Source: Streptomyces antimycoticus (lineage in GTDB: Bacteria; Actinomycetota; Actinomycetes; Streptomycetales; Streptomycetaceae). From it: DNA of 64,000 nt. The notes below the pieces were generated by a model. The model made no database searches. It was not told the DNA's origin and worked only from the letters and a program-made list of their open reading frames with translations. The stretch spans positions 2,294,001-2,358,000 of the forward strand of contig NZ_BJHV01000001.1 in NCBI RefSeq assembly GCF_005405925.1. The letters are read 5' to 3'. The position numbers and the translations under genes are program-made. Each line of letters starts with the position of its first letter. Within the stretch, counting starts at the first letter, position 1. Of this stretch, positions 1 through 8,314 are shown piece after piece.

Positions 1-831
1 GCCGGGCAAGCGCTCGCGCAGTTCGTCGGCGGCGCAGCGCAGCAGGCGCTGGTATTCGGGGTTGCCCATGGCATCGATACGAGCGCGCAGGGCCTCGCCG
101 CCGGGCCGGGTGAACAACTCCTGTAGGAGACGCCCGTACTTGAGGGAGATCACCTGCCAGCCGGCCGCGGCGAACATGCCCTGCAGCTTGTCCGCGGCGA
201 TGCCGGGGATGACTCGGTCGAGAGACTGCCGGTTGAGGTCGACGACCCACACCACTTCGCCCAGACCCGGCACCATCGGATCCTGGAGGGCTTCCCAGAT
301 CGCGCCTTCGTCCAGCTCGGCGTCGCCGAGCAGGGAGTACTGGCGCCCCCTCCCGGCGCCGCCGAAGCGCCCCTCCACGTAGCGCCGGGCGAGAGCGCCC
401 CACAGGGGAGCGGTGGCGCCGATACCGACCGAACCGGTGGAGTAGTCGACCGGGTCGGGGTCCTTGGAACGACTGGGGTAACTCTGCAGACCGCCGAAGG
501 CACGCAGCGTGGTCAGATAGGACTCGTCCAGCTCGCCCAGCAAGTAGTTGATCGCATGCAACACCGGTGAGGCGTGAGGCTTGACCGACACCCGGTCCTC
601 GGCAGTCAGTGCATGAAACCACAGCGCCGTCATGATCGAGGTCATCGAGGCACTGGACGCCTGGTGACCGCCCACCTTCAACCCCGAAGGGTTCGGCCGC
701 ACCCGGTTGGCGTGGTGGATGATCGCGGTGGACAGCCACAGCACCCGCTGTTCGACCGACTCCAGCGCGGCAAGCTCCTCCGCCTGGGCAGGACCGCCGT
801 TGCCGCCGGCCGACCTCAGTTCCGCGACCAT
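1..831 (-). CDS. Pyruvate dehydrogenase E1 / transketolase-like protein, N-terminal part (partial)
   Basis: The frame is open to the left window edge, giving the first 277 residues. It matches the N-terminal thiamine-diphosphate domain of homodimeric (AceE-type) pyruvate dehydrogenase E1: an HANRVRPNPSG stretch near residue 40, GGHQAS near 54, SYP near 117, and the ThDP-binding GDAELDEG motif near 169. The family decarboxylates pyruvate and passes the acetyl group to E2 lipoate. The full protein would be about 800-900 residues, so two thirds lies outside the window. The ATG at 831 is the only good start. The family is clear, but other 2-oxo acids are used by some actinobacterial paralogues, so the substrate is inferred. 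Confidence 0.85.
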   Translation of the reverse strand, partial: MVAELRSAGGNGGPAQAEELAALESVEQRVLWLSTAIIHHANRVRPNPSGLKVGGHQASSASMTSIMTALWFHALTAEDRVSVKPHASPVLHAINYLLGELDESYLTTLRAFGGLQSYPSRSKDPDPVDYSTGSVGIGATAPLWGALARRYVEGRFGGAGRGRQYSLLGDAELDEGAIWEALQDPMVPGLGEVVWVVDLNRQSLDRVIPGIAADKLQGMFAAAGWQVISLKYGRLLQELFTRPGGEALRARIDAMGNPEYQRLLRCAADELRERLPG

Positions 832-1002
832 CACAGACCACCTCCGCATTCGGCACCATGCCTTAGGAATTTCGCGTTATGCTCCGCCAGACGACGGGTA
901 ACTCTGCGACTGCACAAGATGTTTCTTATAGATCGAGCATTCTGCTCGGATTCGGGCCACCTGATCGGCTGGCTCGGGGCGATGGACCGGTTCGCACCGG
1001 CC

Positions 1003-1563
1003 TTAAGACGCGACACCGTCACGCGCCTTGGCTGACGGCAGAGAGTCGACTGCGCGCAGGACATCTGTCAGCCATGCGACCTGCCCGTCGAACTGTGCCA
1101 GCTTCCAAGGCCGTACCCACCGGTATGCCTTGTGCTCCCAGTTGAGAGTGAGCCGGCGTTGACTGGTGCAGGCCAAAAAAGTGTGCACGATCCAGTCCGG
1201 CCCGCCACGAGGGTCGGCCAGACGCAGCGTGGGGCCCGCAGTCAGCTGCTCCAGAGCGCGGACGGGGAGCAGAGTCTCCTCCCAGATCTCCTGGATGGCT
1301 TGCCGTACCGGGTCGCTGTCAGCGTCCAGGTATCCGGTGATGCAGTGCCACAAGCCCGCATCATGCTGGACAGATTCACTGCGCTTGAACAACCCGATGC
1401 GGCCCCGCCACATGAGGATGACAGCGACTACCTGCCGCGGGCCCTGAGACCTGGGGCGACCGGACTCATTCAGGGAGTGGGCCCCTGGTGAAGCCCGGGA
1501 GACCACCCCGCGACCACCGCCTTCGGTACGGACACCCGGGGAGGACCCGACGCGCTTCTTCAT
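1003..1563 (-). CDS. Nudix hydrolase family protein
   Basis: A 186-residue protein with a Nudix fold. The signature region near residues 77-99 keeps the glycine and the EIWEET core, but the canonical REUXEE reads QEIWEE and the upstream Glu is Ser, so metal binding may be altered. Nudix enzymes hydrolyse nucleoside diphosphates linked to another moiety. The start is supported by a GGAGG ribosome site seven bases before the ATG at 1563. The first 40 residues are low in family similarity and basic. It stands alone between two minus-strand genes. Family assignment is firm; the substrate is unknown. Confidence 0.75.
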   Translation of the reverse strand: MKKRVGSSPGVRTEGGGRGVVSRASPGAHSLNESGRPRSQGPRQVVAVILMWRGRIGLFKRSESVQHDAGLWHCITGYLDADSDPVRQAIQEIWEETLLPVRALEQLTAGPTLRLADPRGGPDWIVHTFLACTSQRRLTLNWEHKAYRWVRPWKLAQFDGQVAWLTDVLRAVDSLPSAKARDGVAS

Positions 1564-1724
1564 CTGGTGCCTCCTTCATGTGACGGCCTGGCCGAGGAAA
1601 AGTCCCCTTGCGGGCAGGAGCTCTTCGTGTTCCCGAACACCCGCCGGACGCCCTGCCGTGTGGAAGCACGAGGTTTGGCACTCCCTGACGACGACGTCGC
1701 GTGCCGCCGGTCCGTTCACGTCGT

Positions 1725-3290
1725 TCACCGGATGCGGCTCTCGCTCCCGGCCCATGCCGTGTCCCGCAACACAAACTTCTGGATCTTCCCGGTGGAGGTC
1801 TTCGGCAACTCGGTGAACGTGACCGTCTTCGGCGCTTTGAACCGGGCCAGCCTGCCCCGCACATGCTCGATGATCTCCGCCTCGGTGGCTGTAGCGCCTT
1901 CCCGCAGGCTCACATAGGCGGCAGGGACCTCACCCCAGCGCTCGTCCGGTACCGCGATCACCGCCACCTCCAGTACCGCCGGATGATCCATGATCGCCTG
2001 CTCCACCTCGACCGACGCGATGTTCTCCCCACCCGAGACGATCACGTCCTTCGAGCGGTCACGCAGCTCCACGTACCCGTCGGGGTGCAGGATGCCGATG
2101 TCCCCGGTCCGGAACCATCCGTCCGGCACCGCTGCCAGGGTGGCCTCCGGATCGTCGAGGTAGCCGAGCATGAGGTTGTTGCCGCGCAACGCGATCTGCC
2201 CCGTGGTGACACCGTCCGCGGGGACGTCCGTGCCGTCGTCCGCGATCACCCGCGGCACGCACGAGATCATGTTCCCGACGCCCTGGCGCGCCTTGAGCCG
2301 CGCTTGTGCCGCGGCGTCGCGGTCGTTCCACTCCGGGCGCCAGTCGCACAGCATCGCTGGGCCGTAAGTCTCGGTCAGCCCGTACAGGTGCGTGACCTCG
2401 AACCCCAGCTCCGCCGTCCGCCGCAGGATCGCCGGCGACGGCGGCGCCCCACCGGTGGCGATCCGCACCGTGCGGTCCAGTGGTGCGGCTTCCTGGGCGT
2501 AGGCGATCATCGACAGCACCGTCGGCGCCCCGTTGAGGTGCGTGACGCCCTCCTCCCGGAGCAGTCGCCAGATCTCCGCCGGATTCACCTTCGGCAGGCA
2601 GACGTGCGTCCCAGCCGCCGCGGTCACCGCCCACGGGAACGTCCATCCATTGCAGTGGAACATCGGCAGCGTCCACAGGTGCACGCTCGACGGCGTCAGT
2701 CCGGTGTGCCCCACCATCGCCACGGCCTGGAGGAACGCGCCCCGGTGGTGGTACATCACGCCCTTCGGGCGGCCCGTGGTCCCCGAGGTGTAGTTGATCG
2801 ACAGCAGCGCCCGTTCGTCGGTCGGGGTCAGATGCAGCGGCTCCGCCGCGGCCAGCAGATCCTCGTATTCCCGCCCCGCCCTGATCCGGTGCGGTGGGGC
2901 GTCCAGCCGGGCGAGGGCCTCGTCCACCAAGGCGTCGAACGACGGGTCCTGGATCAGCACGGACGCCTTGGAGTGCTCCAGGATGTAGGCGACCTCGCCC
3001 ACCGACAGCCGGGTGTTCACCGCGACCAGCGGCACCCCCGCCCACGGCACCCCGTAGTGCGCCTCCAGCGACACATGCGTGTTCGGCGCCAGCACCGCCA
3101 CCGGACGCCCCCCGGCCAACGAGGCCAGCCCGCCCGCCAACCGCTGACACCGATCACGCAGCTCCGCATAGGTCCACCGGGACCGCCCATCCACCACCGC
3201 GACCCGATCCCCGTGCGCCGCCGCGGCACGATCCAGATACGACGTCGGGGTCAACGGCTCGAAGGACAAGGAGCCCGGGTCGCGGGTCAT
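1725..3290 (-). CDS. Acyl-CoA synthetase (AMP-binding, fatty-acid ligase type)
   Basis: A 521-residue adenylate-forming ligase: it makes acyl-AMP and then acyl-CoA. The P-loop YTSGTTGRPKG is at residues 167-177, YGLTET near 304, WFRTGD near 390 and the catalytic lysine motif PKTSTGKIQK near 498. Its ATG at 3290 overlaps the TGA of a 23-codon crotonase remnant (ATGA), which in turn overlaps the stop of the monooxygenase copy upstream, so the three are probably co-translated. It is not closely similar to the synthetases at 10378 and 17650, which belong to a different long-chain subgroup. It probably replaced the downstream part of the ancestral operon here. Confidence 0.9.
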   Translation of the reverse strand: MTRDPGSLSFEPLTPTSYLDRAAAAHGDRVAVVDGRSRWTYAELRDRCQRLAGGLASLAGGRPVAVLAPNTHVSLEAHYGVPWAGVPLVAVNTRLSVGEVAYILEHSKASVLIQDPSFDALVDEALARLDAPPHRIRAGREYEDLLAAAEPLHLTPTDERALLSINYTSGTTGRPKGVMYHHRGAFLQAVAMVGHTGLTPSSVHLWTLPMFHCNGWTFPWAVTAAAGTHVCLPKVNPAEIWRLLREEGVTHLNGAPTVLSMIAYAQEAAPLDRTVRIATGGAPPSPAILRRTAELGFEVTHLYGLTETYGPAMLCDWRPEWNDRDAAAQARLKARQGVGNMISCVPRVIADDGTDVPADGVTTGQIALRGNNLMLGYLDDPEATLAAVPDGWFRTGDIGILHPDGYVELRDRSKDVIVSGGENIASVEVEQAIMDHPAVLEVAVIAVPDERWGEVPAAYVSLREGATATEAEIIEHVRGRLARFKAPKTVTFTELPKTSTGKIQKFVLRDTAWAGSESRIR

Positions 3291-3358
3291 CGCACCGCTC
3301 CGCGCGCCGGGACGCCGGTCGTGATCAGGAGGGTGCCGTGGTTGTAGAGGTCGGTCAT
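3287..3358 (-). pseudogene. 23-codon remnant of crotonase 1, acting as a coupling leader
   Basis: The frame starts exactly as the intact crotonase at 15500 (MTDLYNHGT), lacks 36 bases (12 codons) lying between two ACGGCACC repeats, resumes with LLIT and then runs into unrelated sequence ending at the TGA of 3287. Its ATG overlaps the monooxygenase stop and its own TGA overlaps the ATG of the acyl-CoA synthetase, so it bridges the two genes by successive ATGA overlaps. No catalytic part survives. Confidence 0.8.
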
Positions 3359-4602
3359 CGGCTGGTCTCCTTGTGGTGTGTGGGGTTGTGCTGGGAGTGG
3401 AACTGGTGGAGTGCTTCTTGGTGGGCGGGGCGTGCGGCGCGGATGTCGGCGAGTACGTCGGTGGCGGGGCGGATGACGTTGCGGGGGTTTTTGAAGTGGG
3501 GGATGACGTATTTGCCGAAGAGTTCGATCGAGCGCAGGAGCTGGTGGTGGGGGAGGCTGTCGACGCGTAGGACGAGTGCGTCGACGCCCATGTCGGCGTA
3601 TCGCTGTACGTGTTCGATGCAGTGGTCGGGGTCGCCGACCATGAAGCCTTGGGAGCGTTCGAACATGTACTCCTGGTCGTCGAAGTCGATGTCTTTGACG
3701 GCGCCCATGTAGGCGTAGTCCTGTGAGAGCTTGGACAGGCGTTCGTAGGCGTCGGTGGAGAGTTTGGCCATCTCGAAGAGGGGTTTGGCTTCGGTGCGGG
3801 CCTGTGCTGTTGTCTCGGCGCAGTGCATGCCGCCTGAGATGGCGACCATCTTGCGTGGTGTGATCGGGTGGGGGTGGTCGGTGGCGGCGAGTGTTTTGTC
3901 GTAGAGCTTGACCATGTTCTCGACGAGGTCGAATCCGAGGTAGAGGCCGCCCATGATGGCGCCGATGCCCATGGTGGCCGCGGTCTCGACCGAGCTGGGG
4001 CTGCCGGCGGCGGCTGAGATGGGCGGGTAGGGCGTTTGGAGGGGCTTGGGGACCAGGCTGCGGGGTGGGATCTTGTAGTGCTCGCCCACGTAGGAGAACG
4101 GGTCGTCGAGGAAGGCGCGGCGGATGAGTTCGACGCCTTCTCGCCACTGGGACTTGTTCTCGGACGGGTCGACTTCGAAGGCGCGCAGGGCGAGGGTGGT
4201 GTTGCCGCGTCCGGTGCCGAGTTCGACGCGGCCGTTGGAGAGGATGTCCTCGGTCGCGACGCGCTCGGCCACGCGCAGTGCGTGGTTCATCCGTGTCGGC
4301 AGCAGTGTCACGAGGTGGATGAAGCGGATCCGGCTGGTGAGAGCCATCAGGTACGGGTAGAGCACCTCCGGAGCGGAGACCGAGGCCGTCCCGAGGGCGA
4401 CGTGCTGCTCGGAACTGCCGAAGGCATCGAAGCCGACGCGCTCGGCGAGCAGTACCTCCTCGACCAGTTCCCGGTAGCGGTGCTCATGCGTGAGCCCGAC
4501 CGGGGTGTCCCCCTCGGTCATGAGGATGAAGTCCATACCGACCCTTCCGTCGAATGTTATTCGCCGATAACGTAGGGCGTGGCTCACCCCAGGTCAAGGC
4601 CC
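3319..4602 (-). repeat. Inverted repeat copy A (about 1.28 kb, monooxygenase and its promoter)
   Basis: This stretch reads as the reverse complement of 14256-15575, apart from a 36-base deletion after the monooxygenase. The encoded 393-residue proteins are identical, the stretches I compared base by base match, and even the non-coding frames are the same. Outside the limits similarity drops abruptly: upstream to a diverged homologous promoter, downstream to unrelated sequence. Confidence 0.85.
3355..4536 (-). CDS. LLM-class (LuxA-like) flavin-dependent monooxygenase, copy A
   Basis: A 393-residue member of the bacterial-luciferase-like (LLM) superfamily, which uses reduced flavin supplied by a separate reductase to oxygenate its substrate. 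It shows the family TIM-barrel features: an N-terminal EGDTPVG, the SSEQHVALG loop near residue 45, a VTLLP strand, and the ELGTGRGN phosphate-loop region near 105. The ATG at 4536 is preferred over the upstream GTG at 4587, because GAAGGG lies just upstream of the ATG and a promoter box occupies the extension. The protein is identical to the product of 14322-15503. The nearest reductase here is the divergent gene at 5005. Confidence 0.88.
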   Translation of the reverse strand: MDFILMTEGDTPVGLTHEHRYRELVEEVLLAERVGFDAFGSSEQHVALGTASVSAPEVLYPYLMALTSRIRFIHLVTLLPTRMNHALRVAERVATEDILSNGRVELGTGRGNTTLALRAFEVDPSENKSQWREGVELIRRAFLDDPFSYVGEHYKIPPRSLVPKPLQTPYPPISAAAGSPSSVETAATMGIGAIMGGLYLGFDLVENMVKLYDKTLAATDHPHPITPRKMVAISGGMHCAETTAQARTEAKPLFEMAKLSTDAYERLSKLSQDYAYMGAVKDIDFDDQEYMFERSQGFMVGDPDHCIEHVQRYADMGVDALVLRVDSLPHHQLLRSIELFGKYVIPHFKNPRNVIRPATDVLADIRAARPAHQEALHQFHSQHNPTHHKETSR

Positions 4603-4635
4603 GAGGAAGAGCGACAGGCGTTACTTTGCGATAAC
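4556..4635 (-). promoter_or_regulatory. Paired GTTA-N8-TAAC operator boxes upstream of monooxygenase copy A
   Basis: Two 16-base boxes, GTTATTCGCCGATAAC at 4556-4571 and GTTACTTTGCGATAAC at 4620-4635, start 64 bp apart. Each has GTTA and TAAC arms around eight bases. The proximal box ends 20 bp before the monooxygenase ATG. The arrangement matches the pairs at 4742-4823 and 14223-14302. A dimeric repressor, most likely the TetR protein at 12740, would suit such sites; that link is inference. Confidence 0.65.
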
Positions 4636-4741
4636 AACATAGGTCGACCGTGCGCGCGGGAGGGGGCGCAACCAGAGCGACCTCGGCCACGCCGCGACCG
4701 ACGGCCGCACAGGCGGCCGCGGACTGACTTGGCTCCCCTTC

Positions 4742-4823
4742 GTTACTGTGCACTAACGGCTTAGCCTCTCCATGCAGGGACTTGACCGCACCTAAGCCAA
4801 GCCATACGTTATTGCTCAATAAC
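4742..4823 (+). promoter_or_regulatory. Paired GTTA-N8-TAAC operator boxes upstream of the collapsed operon copy
   Basis: GTTACTGTGCACTAAC (4742-4757) and GTTATTGCTCAATAAC (4808-4823) start 66 bp apart. The second is a near-perfect palindrome (GTTATTG-CT-CAATAAC). It sits 19 bp before the ATG at 4842. Together with the pair at 4556-4635 it makes a divergent control region with four boxes in 270 bp. Confidence 0.65.
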
Positions 4824-4841
4824 ATTCGAGGAAGGATCGGT

Positions 4842-5012
4842 ATGGACGTCATCGTCATGGCTGAGGGGGACATCCCGACCGGGCTCGCACGTAAGCACCG
4901 CTACCGAGAGCCGGTCGAGGAGGCGCTACTCGCAGAGCATGTCGACGTTGATGCCTTCGGTAGCTACCACGACCCTGCCGCCCGAGCTGCCCGCGAGGTG
5001 TGGAATGGCTGA
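4842..5012 (+). pseudogene. In-frame fusion of monooxygenase N-terminus to crotonase-2 C-terminus
   Basis: A 56-codon frame. Residues 1-42 are a diverged copy of the monooxygenase start (compare 14322), and the rest (HDPAARAARE...) is the end of crotonase 2 (compare the NDPAARAARE end before 17110). About 2.6 kb of the ancestral operon is missing between them, yet the frame is kept open. It has its own ribosome site (GAAGGA) and the paired boxes, and it overlaps the flavin reductase start by eight bases, so it may now serve only to lead translation into the reductase. Confidence 0.75.
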
Positions 5013-5505
5013 CCAAGTCCAAGGGCTGGACGCGGCTGCCTTCCGTTCGGCGTTGGCCCGCTTCCCTTCCGGCGTGACGATCGTGACGACCCGAAGCGCC
5101 GGGGGCACGCCGCATGGGTTCACCGCGAGTTCCTTCGCGGCGCTGTCGCTTGATCCACCACTTGTTCTCGTTTGTCTGGACCAAGGAGCGGACTGCTTCC
5201 CAGCTTTCATAGCGGCTGAGCAGTTCGTCGTGAACATCGTGACGCCCGCGCATGCGAAGTTGGCCATGAGGTTCGCCACCAAGGGCGAGGACAAGTTCGC
5301 ACACGGGAGCTTCGAGTCCGACGAGGGCGGACACCCGATACTGCCCGACGCCGCAGCGGTCATCCGCTGCGAGCTGGAGCAAGCCGTACCCGGCGGAGAT
5401 CACGTCATTCTCATCGGCCGTGTGCACGACGCACGCATAGGTAGCGGCAAGCCGGTGATGTGGTACCGCGGTGATTTCCTCTACCTCGGGCAGAGCGTTA
5501 CATGA
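5005..5505 (+). CDS. Flavin reductase (HpaC/NTA-reductase family), copy 1
   Basis: A 166-residue FMN-binding reductase that uses NAD(P)H to supply reduced flavin to a partner monooxygenase. Visible family features are FPSGVTIVTT near residue 20, the FTASSFAALSLDPPLVLVCL flavin-binding segment near 39-58, and an internal GGDHVILIGRV strand. The start ATG overlaps the stop of the 56-codon fusion frame, just as the paralogue at 17103 overlaps crotonase 2. It is about 85 percent similar by eye to that paralogue. It is complete and may serve the monooxygenase at 3355, which lacks its own reductase. Confidence 0.88.
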   Translation: MADQVQGLDAAAFRSALARFPSGVTIVTTRSAGGTPHGFTASSFAALSLDPPLVLVCLDQGADCFPAFIAAEQFVVNIVTPAHAKLAMRFATKGEDKFAHGSFESDEGGHPILPDAAAVIRCELEQAVPGGDHVILIGRVHDARIGSGKPVMWYRGDFLYLGQSVT

Positions 5506-5617
5506 ATGACATCGGGCCCGGCTCGTCAGCTCCGGTGGATCGCACGAGTGGTTCATCCACGCGCGGCGCGCGGTGTGGTGGAACCCCCCCGCTCGGGCCG
5601 TGCTGCGGGGCCGTCCG

Positions 5618-5983
5618 GTGAGTGATTCCGTGGAGTTCGACCTCGTGAAGATCGGGAACGTGCTGCACCCGGTGGCCGACATCGACGCCGCCGTGCGCTT
5701 CTACACCGACACCTTCGGCCTGGCCACCAAGTTCGTCGACGGCGACCGCTACGCCGCCCTCGACGCCGGCAGCACCACGTTGGCCCTGACCGGCCCGGCC
5801 GAGGACGTCACCGGTGGGGTGCCCGCGGCGTCGTTCAAGGTCCCCGATGTGACCTCGGCGCTCACCGCCCTCGTACAAGGCGGCGGATCCGTGGTCCGGG
5901 AGCCCGAGCAGGGCCCGCACGAGGTCCGGGCCGTGGCCCGGGACCCATGGGGCAACACCGTAGTGATCTACGGACCGCGGTAG
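5618..5983 (+). CDS. VOC (glyoxalase/bleomycin-resistance fold) family protein
   Basis: A 121-residue single-domain vicinal-oxygen-chelate protein with the usual VADIDAAVRFYTDTFGL opening, a central ALDAGSTTLAL strand, and the C-terminal RDPWGNTVVIYGP typical of the fold. Members are metal-dependent isomerases, dioxygenases or binding/resistance proteins; the role cannot be told. The GTG at 5618 is chosen because the domain begins right after it. Upstream, 5510-5540 repeats the spacer that in the other copies leads into the acyl-CoA synthetase, so this gene sits at the point where the operon copy breaks off. Confidence 0.75.
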   Translation: MSDSVEFDLVKIGNVLHPVADIDAAVRFYTDTFGLATKFVDGDRYAALDAGSTTLALTGPAEDVTGGVPAASFKVPDVTSALTALVQGGGSVVREPEQGPHEVRAVARDPWGNTVVIYGPR

Positions 5984-6177
5984 CGGTCAGTCCGGTAGCG
6001 GGTCGGCCTCCGCCGTGCCCCAGACCGAGACGTCGGATGCCATTGACATTCCTGTTCGTGTCCCTCCCCCGGCCGTCGGCCAGCTCCCAGACCTTTTGCG
6101 CGCCGGAACGACCTGCGCGTCCGAGGCACCAACACTCGCCGACCGAGTCACCCGCCCTCGAAGCCCGGAAGGTTTCC

Positions 6178-6556
6178 GTGCACCCCGTCTCCTCCTCCCC
6201 TCACCCGATCGCCCGCCGGCACCGGACCCATCGCTCGATGCCCCCGACTGCGACACGGTGAAAGTCTCCGCGAAACCACGCGTCGTGCCCGGCGTGCATT
6301 CGTTGCCGCCAACACCGTCCCTCTTGCCGTCGGCATCGCGCTGTCCTTGCTGACCGCCGTTCCCGCAGTTCATGTGTACGGGCACATCACCTTCGGCCTT
6401 GTCTGGGGCGTCCTTCAATGCGGCCTCTTCGTCGCCACCGTGTGGGTGTACGAGACGCGATGCACAGCCTGCGATCCCGTCGAGCGGCCCCGGACCTCCG
6501 GCATGCCCCAGGCCGAGACGTCGGGTGCGTCCACCGTCGATGATTCCTGGCGGTGA
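6178..6556 (+). pseudogene. DUF485 small membrane protein, frame-broken
   Basis: The final 60 or so codons encode a typical DUF485 end: RRARRAFV, a hydrophobic segment ending ALSLLTAVPAVHVYGH, then GLVWGVLQCGLFVATVWVYE. The preceding part (DCDTVKVSAK) and the likely N-terminus (GTG at 6178) lie in the other two frames, so two single-base losses near 6215 and 6270 are needed to join them. DUF485 genes normally sit just before a sodium:solute symporter, as here with a four-base gap, and are thought to assist it. Confidence 0.55.
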
Positions 6557-6560
6557 AGCG

Positions 6561-8218
6561 GTGACCGTGCACATCTTGAGCGCAGCTGTACTCGACCCGA
6601 TCGGTTCCGACGCCAGAGGCCCCGTGATCGTCGCCTTCCTGGTATTCATCGGGCTGTCTCTCCTGTGGCTTTTCACGCTTGCCTCGAGTCAGGAACACGA
6701 GCCGGAAAGGCTCTACATCGCGGACCGGTCACTCTCTCCGGTCTTCAACGGGTTCGCCATGGCGGGCGAGCAGATCACGGTCGTCACCCTGTTGGTGACG
6801 TCCGGGTTTATCGCTCTGTACGGCTACGACGGGTTCAGCATCGCCATCGACCTCATGCTCGCCCTCGGCGTACTGCTGCTCCTTGCGCAAAAAATACGCG
6901 ACAGCGGATTTTACACTCTCGGTGACCTCTTCTCCCTGCGTGCCGCGGGGCGCACGTCGCGGACTGCCGCGGCCCTGGTGACACTTGCGATCACCATTCC
7001 CCTCCTCATGGTCCAACTGCGGGCTACCGGCATCAGCGTGGCCCTCCTGATCGGCCGGTCGACCCATGGAACCCAAGTGGTCTGCACGGTGCTGATGGGG
7101 CTTCTCGTCGGCTTTTTCGCCGTCGTGGCAGATCTGCGAGGCACCAGCTTCATGCAGGTCGTCAAGGTGGTCGTCACCCTGATCACGCTTTCGCTGATCA
7201 CGCTGCTGGCCCTCAGCAGATTCGGGTGGAACCCTGGGTATCTGCTCTCCGCGGCGGCGGAGAAGAGTACGTCGCCGAACGGATATCTGCGCCCCGGGCT
7301 CTGGCCGCGCACCGCGAACCTCGGATCGCTCAACGTGATCGGCGAACACATCGTCGTCATCCTCGGTACGGCCGTGCTGCCGAACCTGATCCTGCGTGTC
7401 AGTGCCTCCCGCACCGGGCGCTCGGCACGACGATCCATGAGCATTGCCTCGGGACTGGGCGCTGCCTTTGTCGTCCTCCTGAGCGCGGCGGGCTTCGCGG
7501 CCGCGGCCGTGGTGGGAGGCGACGTCATTCGAGCGGTTGACGACGTTGGGCAGGGGTCCCCGATTCTGCTGGCATCGGAAGTACTCCCGCACGGCTCAGT
7601 GGCGCGCGTCGCGCTCATCACGGCCATGGCGGCCGTGGCTTTCCTCGCCGCACTCACGACCGTGTCAAGTGTGGCCTTCGCTGCCGCTGTCACCTTCGCG
7701 CGTGATGTGTTCGCTCAGGGCAAGGGCCCGCGCACCCGAACCGGAGAAGCGCGAGTACTGCGCCTGGCCCTCGTCGTCCTGGTCGCCGTGAGCCTGTCGC
7801 TGTCCACAGCCATCAGCCGGTATCCGGTCGAGTCCCTGGTCATCTTCGCTCTCTGCGTTGCGGCCTCGGGTGTATTCCCGGCGCTGATCTACACTTTCTT
7901 CTGGCCCAAGTTCAATCGCCGGGGCTTCTCTGGTCCGTCTATGGGGGACTGCTGCTGTCCCTCGTGCTCACGGTCTCCTCACCCGTCGTCACCGGTACCA
8001 AGAACTCACTATGGCCGGAATTGAGTTTCAACTGGTATCCGTACTACAACGCGGGCATGGTGTCCGTGCCAGCGGCACTCTTCCTCGGGTGGATCGGCAG
8101 CCTCACCTCACCAAAGAGTTCTCAACCGGTTGCCGGTGCGGTGAATACGACGGGAAAGGAAGTCGGACGGAGGAGCACAGCCCGCCCTCGGACAGCGCAC
8201 GGTCGACATGCAAGCTGA
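6561..8218 (+). pseudogene. Sodium:solute symporter (ActP-like), one frameshift
   Basis: A symporter of about 552 residues with 12-13 membrane segments; the core AGEQITVVTLLVTSGFIALYGYDG is characteristic of the acetate/monocarboxylate branch. The GTG at 6561 follows the DUF485 stop. Around 7924 a CGGGGCTT run appears one G short: adding it restores WSVYGGLLL and the natural end at 8218, whereas the present frame stops at 8024 after a nonsensical tail. The last membrane segment is therefore lost, or this is a sequencing indel. It would take up a small carboxylate. Confidence 0.75.
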
Positions 8219-8250
8219 TTCTCGCCACGGTTGTGGTATCCGCAGGCTCG

Positions 8251-8298
8251 ACGATCTCCTGCACCCGGGCGGCTTCCGCGCAGGTTGCAGGAGATCGT
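8251..8298. terminator. Bidirectional hairpin between convergent transporter genes
   Basis: A perfect 13-bp inverted repeat, ACGATCTCCTGCA (8251-8263) and its complement (8286-8298), with a 22-base loop. It lies between the ends of the symporter and the MHS transporter, which converge. There is no T-run, as is usual in this kind of genome. Confidence 0.55.
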
Positions 8299-8314
8299 GG
8301 ACCTGGCCGTCCGC

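Noticed and set aside
1701..3347. 548-codon plus-strand frame opposite the acyl-CoA synthetase
   Set aside because: Arg/His/Pro-rich antisense frame, typical of a shadow.
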